64,000 bases of DNA from Caenorhabditis remanei (taxonomy: Eukaryota; Nematoda; Chromadorea; Rhabditida; Rhabditidae), in contig NC_071332.1 in assembly GCF_010183535.1 (NCBI RefSeq), positions 806,001 to 870,000 on the forward strand, written 5' to 3'. The notes beneath the pieces are model-generated. The model worked only from the letters and a program-made list of their open reading frames with translations. It searched no databases and was not told where the DNA came from. The stretch's first letter is position 1. Every line of letters starts with the position of its first letter. Position numbers and translations under genes: made by a program. This document shows, one piece after another, positions 41,746 through 54,500 of the stretch.

Positions 41746-44700
41746 AGCCAAGAAAATAAGATTTTGGGAAATGAAGAACCCCTTGTGACCAAGTTTTCTA
41801 TAAAGATAGCAAGATTTATTTTCGTAAGTCTTGAGAACAGAATAAAAAACAAAAAAAGAGAAAAGAAGACCAAAAGAAATTGGAATTCAAAGGAAGTCAC
41901 TTAATCTTTTTTCCTTTATTTTTGTGTTTTTTATTTATATTCTTGTTATTTTTCATTCCCCTCTCTTTCGGGGTAAACTGATACTTTGATTGACACTTTT
42001 GTTTTGTTTTTATCTTTTTTATATTTTTCGGATTTGCACAAAGAAATCTTGGTGAAATTTGGAAAGGAAGATGAAGCCATTGGGATTTCATGAGCACTAA
42101 AAATTTTATAGGGTTCAGCGTAAAAATATGTTTGTAAAAATCGCCGGTTTTTGGTCAAATTAGAGCAAATTAGAGTTTCAAAAACGCGCCAGAGGTGCGC
42201 CAGACATTGGCAAAATGCACAAAAAATAATGTTTTTGACGGAATTTTTTAGTAAAAACTTCAGTTTAAAAAGATTTATTGTGAAAATTTGCTAAAAATTG
42301 TCATTTTTCGTTGAACAATCATCAAAATCGGTTGAATTTGAAAAGATCTGTCAATTTTCGAAAATGTGTCAGGCCTTCGGAAGTTCCACCAATTTTTTAA
42401 TGTCTGGTAGTTAAGTCATCGTCAGTTGTTGTTTTTTCACAAACCTATCAAAAATCCTGAGAAAATTGCGATGACCTAACTGCAGGAAAGTTCGGCCGTC
42501 AACCGACTAACCAAAAATTTTAGAAAATTCAACTGGCCTAACTTTCTGACATACTGAAAGTTCGACCAAGTTAGAAACTTTGAAAAAAGAAGAATCTCAT
42601 TAGAAACTTACACTTTTTCATTTAGGTCACTGATTCCGCTCCACTACTTACATGCTCACGTACATATCATATCATAGATCACACCACGCCTATCAAGCGT
42701 GTAAATTGATTGACGTATAGTACTTAGGTCATGCGGAACGGAAAGAAGAATTTGTGTCATTATTTCAAGGTGCAAATTCTTATTAGCCCAAGAAATCAGA
42801 AGAAGGGATGAGCGGATAAGAAAGTTTTTCAAGGGGGATCATATTTTCTTGGCTAGACTCCTTGGCTAGGCAGTGGTCGGTTAGAACAAATTAAGAGGGT
42901 TCAGTTCAATTCTCAAAATGACAAGCATGCTTAGCCATATGAAAAGTTTGAGAGCTCATAACTTGGTTCGTAGAGACATTTAGCAAATTTTGATGGTAGA
43001 AATGGACTCCCCGTAGTCAAAAGTACCTGAGGTCAAACTTATAGAAGTCTCCAAAGACTTCTCTTGTAAAAACGTTTAACTTCGTATCCTAACATCATGA
43101 CCTGAGTGTCTACGCAGTATGCCAAAATGCGCTAAAACATTGTGAGATGATATTTCGACCCTCTGCAATCAGAATCGGTATTATTCATACAGAGACTAAG
43201 CGACTTAGCAAATCTCATGGTTTTAATGATGTTGTACCAGTTTTGAGGGTAACTGACTAATCCATACCATAGCATGCTACCTTCTTACATTGAGTGAATT
43301 CTGATTTGAAAAATTAAATCCTCATGGTTGAAATAGTCTGGCCACAAATTTTGAGTTTTCATGCTACTGGGGACAGATGCTTAACTCGAGAAGCTAGCAG
43401 CCGACTGATAATCAGATAAGGGGATAAAATATTAATATATTTTCGACAAGGAGGGTGATCGGTCGGCATGATTTGTCTAGGAAGAGTACAGCTCTTGGAA
43501 TTTAGGAATCGGGGGAGAGAGTTCAAAATTTGGAACTAATGACTGGATTTTAATGCTATTGAATAGATGTTACAAAATTTGACAAACCAAGCCAAGAGTA
43601 CAAAAACGAGAGTGGAAAATCTGTCTTCCGGAGTTCAGGGGTTCGATACTGAAGGTTTGAAATTTAGGGTTCGGAATTTTGAATTCAGAAAACAACTGTT
43701 TTGAATCGAGGGTACACAATCTAAAGCTCGGAATTCAGGGTTCAAAATCTAGCTATCATATATCGAGGTCCCAAATCAAAAATTCAAAATTTAGAGTTCT
43801 GGAATTCAAGGTTTAGAATCTGATGTTCAGAATCCGGGGTTCTGAATATTAACTTCGTTAGCCTGAATTCAAAATTGACGGGTCGATATTCAAGGTTTAA
43901 AATTCAAGGTTTAAAATTCAAGGTTCACAATCAAGGATTTGAAACTGGAACTCTGAAAAATTAGGTTGAAAATTATAGGTTTGAGGTTCAGGTGGTAATA
44001 TTTAGGGCTTAGAGTACATCGGCTCAAAACTGAAGGATTCTGAACAAAGGGCTCAAGTTTTAGGATTCAACAAACTCTGATTTCTGAGTCTATGCACCTG
44101 AATAAACTCAATTTTTTGCAACCCTCGAAAATTGATAACTTGATATTGATATTACCTATAAATCTAATTTCCGCAAAAAAAAGCGCTGCCAAAAATATAA
44201 AATGCAACAAACCAAAAAGCTCAAAAGTTTTCCAAAAATTTCCTGCTAGACAAATAAATTTTCCACTTCCTTTATTTTCCAAAAAACCAAAAAATTTAAA
44301 ATCTATTAGTCACAGACAAAGAATACGTCGAGAATACTAATATTTGACAGAAAAGCAAGAAAAGCAACACGAGAAAAGGGAAAATAAGTTCCAGACTGAC
44401 GATTATGATATTAGAAGTGAAGGAGGGGAAGAAGCCCGGAAGCCGTGGGGTGACATAAGCACTTCTAAGTGGAATGAGCGCGTCATGGCTTGTGGAAAAT
44501 GTGCTCTGAGAAAGTGACAAACAAAAAATAGAGAATAATGTCAAGCGGCATGTTTGTGGTGGCATTAAGACTAAGATTTCGGAAATTAAGAATCTTGAAC
44601 ACTCTGTGGCTCGACACATACTCGAACTGAGATTTGAGAAAGCGGCTAAGGAATCTGACTTAGCCTTGAACTAAGCTTTTTGAATTTAAAATAATTTTGT

Positions 44701-45299
44701 CTGGATGAGTCGAGAAGGATCGTGATAAGCTAAAGTCAAAGTATACCGTGAAAAAAAGTTTGGCGAAACGCAAGAGCGGCATGAAGTTGTGGGCGGAGTC
44801 AAGGCAGAGCTTAATGAAAATCTTGAAATAAATTCGAATTTTTTCCCTCTAAATAATGACCAAAACCATCAAAAACCTCAGAGCCATGTTATCCGGATAT
44901 CCAAATTTACAAGTTTCTGTTTTTCCGGATATCACATTCATCTTTAAGTTTGTTGCTACACATGTGCCAATCTGTCTGTCTGTGTGTCTGAAATTGTGTT
45001 TGTCCGGATGTCAAGATGTCCCAGATGTCCTTGGAAGCATAGACCGTAGAGCCCACTTTGAAATTTTGAACTTGGAATTAAAAAAGTTGAAAAACTGACA
45101 GATTTTGAGGACTTGTAACAGATTTTTTTAAAAAAGTGAAATTCTTTGTATTTTTCGGTAGATAATATATGAATTTATAATTTTTCAGTTGACCGCAAAT
45201 TTTAGATATGCATCTCCAAAATTGAGCAAAAAGTTTGAAAACCCACAACTTTCTTCAATTTTACACTACAAATTCAAAATAACCAAAATTAAATAGATA
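41746..45299. other. 3.5-kb spacer without recognised gene
   Basis: No exon chain could be built; frames reach 107 codons (44296-44619, -) without hallmarks. 43085-43390 is a dispersed repeat whose second copy sits in intron 1 of the C6 gene (52045-52350). 43620-44060 is an old degenerate array of phrases such as GGTTCAAAATTC and GGAATTCAGGG. Confidence 0.5.
43085..43390. repeat. Dispersed repeat, second copy at 52045-52350
   Basis: Shared blocks include CGCTAAAACATTGTGAGAT, TTTTGAGGGTAACTGACT and CCTCATGGTTGAAATAGTCT in the same order and orientation at both places. There is no hairpin and no frame. Confidence 0.8.
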
Positions 45300-45555
45300 A
45301 TCTCTAGACCATAATTTTTGCAATTGGTAACTTTTAGATAGCTCTTCCAGATATCGAGTTACGCGTTTTTAAAGATAGTCGTCAGGAGTAGAGAGAAAAA
45401 AGAGCGCAGAGAAACGAGCGTGGCTGTTTTCTCTGTGTCTCTCCCTTTTCCCAGTATCAGGAAGGTAACTTCAAGGCCGTGTATCTCGAGAAGGTGAAGA
45501 GCTATCAAAAAACTTTCAACTGCAAAAATAAAGATTGAGATGTGATCTACAAAAT
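45300..45555. repeat. PAL-A foldback element
   Basis: TTTTTGCAATTGGTAACTTT left arm; AGCGCAGAGAAACGAGCGTG core; GAGCTATCAAAAAACTTTCA right arm. Confidence 0.85.
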
Positions 45556-46854
45556 GCAAGTAAATTTAAATTACTGTGATTTTATATGAAATAGTTATGA
45601 AATCTCAAATTCGGCAGGTTTTTTGACATTTCTATGACGTGTATATCAAAAACTAGAAGAGTTATCAAAAATTTCTTTTCTGTACATAAAATTTAGTTTT
45701 CAGTCAGGTCATCCAAACTAAGATCGGTGTGATCTACTTCAAAACAAGTCATTATCAAAAGTGACTATTCCAAAATCGGTTTACATCTGAAAAGTCCAGG
45801 GAGTGACGTTCTTAAGGATGACGTGGAAACATTATGATGACCCAATATCCATGGATAGAGAAAAATTGGAAAAGCTGCATTATTATATTGAGGAAAACGT
45901 AATTGGATTCTGTGTTTATTGGTCTTGAGGAGCTCTGTGGGCTCCAAGAGCTCCACGAGCTCCACAAGATTCCCAAAAATAAAGAAAAGAAGATGCTGGA
46001 AAAACATATATCTGTAGAGGCGCGAACAAATTAGTGATGATAGTGGAGAAAAGCGAGAAAAATGGAAAAATGGCAGATTAATCGGTCGGGAGGAGAGAGG
46101 GGCGAAGGAGATAATCGACTATGTACACACACACATAGAGGAGAAGAGTCATGGATTAAAAAAAGAAGATTGAAAGAGAAAAAAGAGAAAACGAGGAGAG
46201 AAAGGAATAAATGATGATGATTATAGGGGTTATGAGGTAGAACAAGAGGATGGAATAATAGCTGTTATGCTTCTTCTTTTTTGAGCAATTCCTAAGATGT
46301 TAGTCTAGTGAGATCCCTAGAATGAATTGAAATTTAAAATTGTAGGGGTTCTAGGTCTATATTTATTTAATTCTTGAAATCAAGTACCTTGGAGTTATGG
46401 GACGTGACTTTCCTAAGAATTCATAAGATCTTCGTCTGGTGGGCTACCTTGTATGCTTTGAAATTTGACATTTTAAGGGCTCTAGGAGGGTTTTTTTAAT
46501 ATATATAGTCCCAGGATACATAGTCCCAGGAATGTGGCTATGAGTTTCGTGACTAAAAGTCGTGTATCTTGGCTTATTTTGGTGGTGGGAAAGTTTTGTA
46601 AACAGGTTTTGGGATTCTTAGAACTTTATCTGTTTATTGACGTAGATCTTGCCTGAACTTATATAATTTTAGAGCGAAGACTATGGCGCGGTAGTCTAGT
46701 TTTGAAAAACAATATCTTGGCATAACTTTATACCTATTTTGATGTATTTTCTAATAAGGGAGCGTATTGAACCAAAAAAGTTGAAAACAGTTCATTTTCA
46801 GGGTCAGTATTAAAGTCAAAAGTTTTCACAATTTTTTGAAAATTATATGTTTTC
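45556..46854. other. Spacer without recognised gene
   Basis: A short tandem of AGCTCC-type words at about 45930-45965 (GAGCTCTGTGGGCTCCAAGA) gives an 80-codon Leu/Glu-rich minus-strand frame that is low complexity rather than a gene. Confidence 0.45.
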
Positions 46855-47460
46855 GTAGATCAATCTCAGATCTTCTTTTTCCCAGTTGACAACTTCTCGA
46901 TTGCTTTTTCAGATTTCGAGATATACGTCTTCAAAATCGAACTCTGAGTTTTGAACACGCAAAAAATCCCCAACTTTAACATGTTACAATTCTTCGAAAA
47001 ACTGTGCCACAACATCCCCATTAAATGCACTGTAAAGTTCAAATCTGAATCTTTTTTTGTAGTAGACAACTTTTTGATAGCTGCTGTAGTTGTTGAGATA
47101 CACAGCTTCAAAGATAGGCGTTGGAAAAGGAAAGTGGTGTCAAAACATTGCCGATTTTGGGACTTCATAACTATCTCATATGAAATTACGGTAATTTAAA
47201 TTTACATGCATTTTGTAGCTCAAATCTAGATCTTTATTTTTGTTGTTGGCAGCTTTTTGATAGCTCTTCACGTTCTTGAGATACATCGCGTTCAAGTTAC
47301 CATCCTGAAACTGAGAACGTGGCGAAGAGGGAGAGACGCAGAGAAGTCAGACACTCTCGCTTCTCTGCGCTCTCTTCCTCTGCTCACAATTTAAGTAGTG
47401 CGTATCTCGAATTCTCTGTCAGTTATCAAAAAGTTTCTAAATACGAAAATGAAGATTTCA
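46855..47460. repeat. Cluster of PAL-A elements
   Basis: Two left-arm-like stretches (46855-46935 and 47050-47110) precede a complete copy at 47215-47460 (TTTTTGTTGTTGGCAGCTTT; GAGACGCAGAGAAGTCAGAC; TCAGTTATCAAAAAGTTTCT). Confidence 0.8.
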
Positions 47461-48583
47461 TTTTGAAAATACGACACATTCTTAAAATTCTGAAAAAATC
47501 AAAATTCAAAAATAGTACAGTCGTCAGAAATAAATGTTACGCATATTCAAGGATGCTTAGAATCGTTTCGTAATCCATCTTTTTCGTCACGAATCTTTAG
47601 AACTAGAAAATGAGGATTAAGGGGGATTTCAGTGTAAAAACCTTGCCAAAATTCACTGAGTAGCGACTCAAGACTTCCCCCTTTCCAAGCATAGAAATGT
47701 GTGGAATGTGTCATACTGCTTCGGATAATTGTCGAGTAATGATCGGAAGTCAGAAAAGAAGACTTGTGATGCATCTTTTTGCACCGCCCGACTCGACTTA
47801 GCCATCAAGGGAAAAAAAACTTTTGAGAGAGGGGGATTTGGTTAATCGAATGCAGATTTATTATCGTTCTCTCAAGCTTTTTTATGCAAATTTTTCTCTT
47901 GGATCAAAAAGGTTTCAGAGTGGAAAACGGAATGGTTTTTGGACCTTTTGAGAAATTCAGAAATCATGAATCTATCAGAAAGATAGAAAGTGCGCTCTGT
48001 TGATAAAGTTACAGACTTTACTTCGAGTCTACTAATGAGTAGACGAAGCTCTGAAAGTGTTCTCCAAGTGTTTCTCTTCTCAAATTCAATTTTCCCTCAA
48101 CAAGTTTCCAACAAAAAAGAGAAGTTCCGCATTTAATGTGCTGGCTGGATTATCTTCTCTCCCTCTCTCCTTTCTCTCGATTCGAAACAAAAAAAACGAC
48201 TTTTTCGACCTAAAAGTGTAGAGGCCGTTGTGATGACGTCACCACACGGGGTGCCAATCGGTTTTTGAACAATTTAATGAAACTGTGATCAGCAACATTT
48301 TCTCCTTGGTTTTCAAGAAAACTGAGTTTGTGTGAAAAGGAGAGATCGTTCGGTCTGATACCAAGAATATAGCGAATTTTTAGGACATATTTTTTCAGAA
48401 GCTGTAGAGTTCTTCAAGGTAGGTCACAAAATTTCAGTGCGACAGTTGAAATGAAAATCCTATTTGTAGTTTGTGATTTGGAACAATAGGTCTTCATTTT
48501 TTCATAATTGAACTCTACCCAGATGGTAGACTGAGTCGAACGTATTCTGTGTTGGTAAAATTTTCTGAAAAATTGTGATTCAG
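47461..48583. other. Spacer without recognised gene
   Basis: No coding or repeat structure identified. Confidence 0.4.
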
Positions 48584-48777
48584 TATTACCCATTCGCCAA
48601 TGGCTAACCGCTCGCTCAAAGTTCGGTGGATCTCGTTGCGACTACCGTATTTTTAAAACTTTTTGTGGGTAAAGTACGGTAGAAAGCCGTCGTAAATCGA
48701 AATTTCGCCACGAGGCCCACTCCTCGTAACAGGGTCGAACTTTCAGCGAGTAGTCAGCCACCGGCGAATGGGTAATA
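48584..48777. repeat. PAL-G foldback element
   Basis: The 15-bp ends TATTACCCATTCGCC and GGCGAATGGGTAATA are perfect inverted repeats, and inner GCTCAAAGTTCGGTGG pairs with CGAACTTTCAGCGAG-type sequence. A second copy is at 50372-50536. Confidence 0.88.
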
Positions 48778-50371
48778 GCTTTGGTTCCCGTTCTATGTAG
48801 CTCGATCGCTGTTGATTTGTGTTGAACACGGAGATCAGAACTAGGAGGCCTGTCAGAAAATTTCTGGTTTGGGCTTTGTTAGTTTCGTCAACTCTTATTT
48901 TAATATAAAACAATTCATCAGTTGCAATACAGTAAATACAGATATCCCCCGCTAAGAACATCTTGAATTGAAAGCAATTAACTTCTTTTTTTTTGAACAG
49001 AGGTACTACTTTATGGCTATCAAAGTTGATCAGAACGAAAATTTTTGCGCTGATTTCAAATTTTCAGGCCGGACACTATGGATGCAAGAACTTCCGTTAC
49101 ACTTTCGTCAAGGCTTGTCCAGGATTCTAGTGTACCATCGGAAAATAATTCTCGATTCTTCTATATTTTCAGTTTGAAAACGCGTGAAAATCCACGTGGC
49201 CTGGCCACATCATCGACCATTCTCTTCCCATCAATCCAAAAAATATTTTAATTTATTTTAACAAAAATGGCGGATATCATGTAAGATGCAGTTGAACAAA
49301 TTATAGTATCAATAGATGACAAGTGAGTTTCATAGCATTCCAGCAAAAAAAACAGAATACAGATTTGAAATCAGCGCAAAATTTTGGTTCTAGTTATATA
49401 TATATCTCGACTTGTAACTCTATCTCGACCCGGGTTCCTTGCCTAGTCAGATTTGAAATGAACAGCGCAACTGACTCGCCATAAAAATATGGTATAGTAT
49501 GTCATAACAACAAAAAAAAAGCGATTTCTAATGAATGTATTTATTTATACAAAAAATGTCAGTTTTAGATATTAATGGCAAATTGACAAACAATAAAATC
49601 TTGATAACAGGAATCTTCCTTTACACTTATATCTGACGATTTCAGCGATGAGTAATCAATATGGATCCAAATAATGCATTCATACAAATGTATACTTATG
49701 GCAACACGATACAACCAAACTACAAATGGAAGAACAATTGATGCACCAAAACTAACCATCAGCAGATTAAAACAATTGAACTTTCGAACTATTCATTCTC
49801 TAGTTTTGCCTGATTTTACACAGAACAGATGTTTGAAGTGTTTAATAAAATGGGCAGAGACGATTTCGTTCGAACAAAATTTTGAGTCGAAAAGTCATCG
49901 GTCAACTAACAAGCGAGGATTGACGGATAGTAGTCTGGGGATAACTTTTTGGTCGTAAAACTCAGAACAAATAGTTTTTATGGCCACTGGACTGGCTAGA
50001 ATTAGTTGGAACCGTCAAGAATACAGTATTACCGTAAAACCTGTAATTGAAGTGCACCCGAAAGCAAGAGTTTGGAGCATCATATTTCGGCTGTCTTTAA
50101 AGATCTTAAAAATTTTTTAACTGAAGAAATATTCTAAGAATATTAAGCTATATTTTGTCTGTTAGCAGTTTTTTGATTTTTCCATTGGGGACCGAGATAT
50201 ACCGCTGTGAACAGACACCGCTAGGTGCGCCTCTATTACTGGTTTTACGGCATATAAAAGTTTGTTAATGAAAAAAGGGTAACAACTAAAAATGAACCTA
50301 CAGGACTACATGTTAATTTGATTTTTGAAACAAATTAACAGTTTTTCAGCTGAAAAGTGCATTTTTGGCAT
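48778..50371. other. Spacer without recognised gene
   Basis: Frames of 64-94 codons at 49565-49958 overlap on opposite strands. One minus frame has a hydrophobic stretch (VLPFVVWLYRVAISIHL) that may be a decayed membrane-protein exon, but there are no flanking exons. Confidence 0.4.
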
Positions 50372-50536
50372 TATGGTGGCTGTCCGCTCGTACAAAGTTC
50401 GACGGGATGGGTCTCGTAGCTGAATTTCAGTTTACTTACTGTACTTTACTCAAAAAAAAGTTTCAAAAGTACGTTAATCGCAATGAGACCCAGCCGAACT
50501 TTGAGCAAGCGATCAGCCACCGACGAATTGGTAATA
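50372..50536. repeat. PAL-G foldback element, second copy
   Basis: GCTCGTACAAAGTTCGACGG and AGCCGAACTTTGAGCAAGCG arms; right end CGACGAATTGGTAATAC. More decayed than the copy at 48584. Confidence 0.75.
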
Positions 50537-50560
50537 CACAGTGAAGCCAGGACTACCAAA

Positions 50561-50706
50561 GCAGCCGCGCTCTATTGACAAGCATGGTTCATTTTTTGCG
50601 TCACGGTGATTATTCGAACTTCTGTGCATACTATACCGGCAATATGAGTTCGAATATTTACCATGACGCAAAAAATGTACCATACTTGTCAATAGAGCGC
50701 GGCTAC
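50561..50706. repeat. PAL-F foldback element, second copy
   Basis: GCAGCCGCGCTCTATTGACA and TGTCAATAGAGCGCGGCTAC arms; the centre keeps GTGCATACTATACCGGC, identical to the copy at 28741. Confidence 0.9.
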
Positions 50707-51518
50707 ATCGTGGTAATAACGTAATGAAGTGTTTCATCACCTGTAACAAAAAAAATCTGAAAAGTGAAGAATCTGAAAAAAGAAGATTTTGATGATGGTG
50801 TACATGACCCGGGTGCCCTATGCCGTCGGATTAATCCGTCCCCTCCACCCCCCTCTCTGTCACATACGGTTTTGATCGCGCGGGCGCGTGTGTAGATAGA
50901 AACAAGAACATATCCCCTTCGATCTATCTGTTTTACCAGTTTTTTATGTCATTTACCGACAATTTTTTGAACTTTACTCGATATTATAGATGAGTTTTTT
51001 TGTTATTATTTCTGGAATATTCGTAGAGCGTTGGTGCTTAAAAACTTGAAACTTAAATTATCTGTAATCGGAATTTCTTTCTGATAATTTCTTTTCCAGA
51101 AGTCGTATATAAATGACCTCCGGTTATCCTTATCCTCTTAATGCCGTAAAAAAAAACCTGGAGCCTTTCTCAATACCTTAAAGCAGTTACCCTTATCCAT
51201 ACGCTATAAATAATAGTTAAACTTTTTTTCTCGATTTTTTCGTCTCTCTTTCGATTAAAATTTCAAAAAAGGATAATCCCATCGCTCTCTTTCATACACC
51301 GTTCCAATCGATGTAATCATCGTTTCACCGTTTTTTTGTGTCGTTTATGAATGTTCAACATCAAGAAATTTATAAAATCTATAATTCCAGAACTTTCTGC
51401 ACGATATCCCCCATTCTTCTCAAGTTTCTCAATCATTTTGGTTCTTATGGAGTGTATATGAATTGTCAAAAGTGGGTTCATGGGATTACTGTAATCATCT
51501 TCACCCAGTGTGTTTCAG
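50707..51518. promoter_or_regulatory. Upstream region of the C6 mucin gene
   Basis: This non-repetitive 800 bp precedes the start. It has a C-rich block (CCCCTCCACCCCCCTCTC, about 50850), a GATCGCGCGGGCGCGTG stretch, and ends in GTGTGTTTCAG (51518), four nt before the ATG at 51523, a likely spliced-leader acceptor. Specific factor sites cannot be named. Confidence 0.45.
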
Positions 51519-51522
51519 ATCA

Positions 51523-54500
51523 ATGGAAACGCCTTCATGCTCATCTTGGAAACGAAAAAATCGGTGTTCTTCATTAGTCTATCAGTCGACATCCGTTGTT
51601 TTGTTCCTCTTATTATTTAGCAGCTTTTTCTCCCCAACCGAACAGTTTGGTCTCTTCGGACCATGTACAGCGGCTACCTATGGTGACTGGTCAGCATGGT
51701 CAACATGCCCAACAGTTACAGTAATCGACCCAACGGTGGTGGCAAGAAGAACAAGACAATGTACAAATACACCAATGCTCTGTAGTAATCCATTGAGTTG
51801 CGAGTGAGTTTTGGAGTCAGGGTTAAAATTATTAAAGGCGCCAATTTTTTTCAAAGACGGCTAGCCCAGGCTTCAGGCCGAGGTATTAGACTATCTTGGT
51901 TCTCACTGGGCTAGAAAACTAAAAATTTGAACTTCGTATCGTAACACCATGAGCCGCCACGCAGTAAACATGTTAACTAAATCCAGGTTTTTTGGGCTAA
52001 AAGTCACTTTTTCACAGTGTCAGTTTGAAAATAGGTGGAAGAGGGCATAATATCCTAATGCCATGACGTGAGTCGCTGCGCAGTAAGCCAACAGGCGCTA
52101 AAACATTGTGAGATAATATTCCAACTATGAGAAATCCGTTTTTTTTTTCGGTGTCATTCTTATAGAGACTTAGCAATTCTCAAAAATTCGATCGTGCCAC
52201 TTTTGAGGGTAACTGACTTTGCCATGCCATAACATGGACCCGGCTAACAATAACTGGATTCTGATTTGAAAAATGTAATCCTCATGGTTGAAATAGTCTA
52301 GTCACAAATTATGAGCGCTCCGCGACTTCACAAAGTTAGCTACCAGTTTACATAGTGTCACAGGAACCATGTGGAAACTCAGTATCGTTCGGCCATACTC
52401 CGAGTCGCTACGCAATGAATAAGCAGACTCACAAACTTTTATTCCAGAGGAGAACCAGCGGAGACAATTGTTTGCGGAACGACCACCACCAAAGAAAGAT
52501 ACTCGACAATCGTTTTTGGAACGTGAGTCTCCCACATAAACCATGAAAAAAGAAAACCGTTCATTTTCAGAACAGCATTCGACGAGACGACGACAGTGGG
52601 CGACGTGACGACGACTGAAGCGGTAACGACGACTGAAGTAGCGGCAACGACGGCAGACATCACCACCACAAAACCATCTGAAACTGAAACAACTACAGAA
52701 GCCTCACTGACTACTGCTGCATCCACCACAAAGGAATCTGAATTAACGACGACTGAAGCAAGTGCTGAAACAACTGCTGAGGACTCCGCTGTCACCACCA
52801 CAAAAGCTGCTGGATCAGCGACGACAGAGGAGACGACTACACCGGCTGACGCAACGGACGCAACAGATGCAACGGTATCAGATAGCAACAACAATCAACA
52901 GACTACAGTAGACTTCACATTCCCATCGAATGCTCCAGGCGGTGAAGACACAACTCTCCTGGTAGAAGAATCCACGGCTCCATACGACGAATGTGCTCCA
53001 CCTGTCACTACAGTATCCACAATGGCTCCAGGTACCATGGGTACTCTGTTCCCTGGAGGAGGAGGTGGAGGTGGTGGACTGGATCCCATGACGTTCCCAG
53101 CAGCAACACCAACTGCAATGCCAGGTGTCACAAGATCTCCGTCATGTAAAACAACGCCTGTCATCACCACAACGATTCAATTCAAGACGTGCACTATGAT
53201 AGCGGTGTCGACGACTACACCGATGATTAGTACATCCACAGAATCCATGGAATCTACAACGACGTCTCCTGGAGTTTCCACCACACTCGATTCAGTTACA
53301 ACACCAAGTGATACCTCTACAGGTGCCGTAAGCACAACTGAATCCGGATCTTCTGAATCTTCTGAAATCACAACACCAGCCGACAGTTCAACATCACCTG
53401 CAGAATCTGTAACGTCCACTGAAGCCTCAGCGACCACTTCTGAATCTATCTCCGGCTCCTCTACTCCTTCAGACACCTCACCTGGTGGTTCTTCCTCTGA
53501 ATCTCCATCCGCCACTACTGAGCCAAGTGCATCGTCATCTGAATCAGCGTCATCTGAATTTCCTGAAGCTACCACGGATCCAAGTGCGTCTTCATCTCCA
53601 TCTGAATCCTCTGAGTCTCCTGCTTCCACTTCTGAATCAAGTGTGTCATCTGAATCTCCTAACGCCTCCTCCGATTCAGTGTCCGATTCAGTGTCAACCG
53701 AAGAGCCATCAGTGTCATCTGAAGAACCAAATGGATCAACTGATGGAGTGGGAAGCACAGGATTAACCACACCAAATCTTGAGGATACAACGTCAACGGC
53801 GTATACCTGTGAGTGGTCTCGGTATTTACCAAAATTCAAAAAGAAGTTTTCAGGGTCCACCTGCAACGATTGCTCTCAGATCAATGTCCAACTTTTCAAT
53901 GGAAATCCCTATGAAGACGCGTCATCAGTCCTCAACAGATACTCCGCTTCCGGTTGCTACTACGTCCAATTCTTCTGTCGACCAATTGAGGTAACCCTTA
54001 ATTTTTACGGTATACTGTTAACCATACGCCCAAATCAGGCCGAAACGGGCCGGCGCGTAGCTCGCTTAAAACGCAATCTTATGAGCAGAATAATAGACTA
54101 AAATGTAGATCTCGACGAGTTCTACGGATCGGTAACATGCCGCGGGCCGGGAAAAAGTGCCAAAAACGCGAAAAAGCCATTCTAGCCTGGCCCACGGCAC
54201 ATTAACAATCTACCATCCGGCCTGTAGTTAGTCACAGTTATAGAACTCGTTGAGATCTACATTTTGATATATTTTTCAATCCATAATATTGCGTTTTAAG
54301 CGAGTTACGCCCCGGCCCGGTTTGCAATTATGATATATACTGTACATGAACTATAAATTTCAGATCGGTGACACCACTCCAGTCAGCACAATTCTCTCCG
54401 GAGACACCAGCTACCTCTCCGCTCCACTTTCCGCAAATCTCGCCTGCCGTGATAAGAAATGGGTGCTCCTTGGATCAGCGAGCCCCCTCGCCTCATCGGT

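Noticed and set aside
49565..49958. Possible membrane-protein exon (minus) or 94-codon frame (plus)
   Set aside because: The frames overlap on opposite strands and neither has matching exons around it; at best a decayed fragment.
52439..53866. Val/Ser- and Asp-rich minus-strand frames of 91-229 codons
   Set aside because: Antisense shadows of the Thr/Ser-rich mucin exon, whose plus-strand frame is supported by splice phases and domains.
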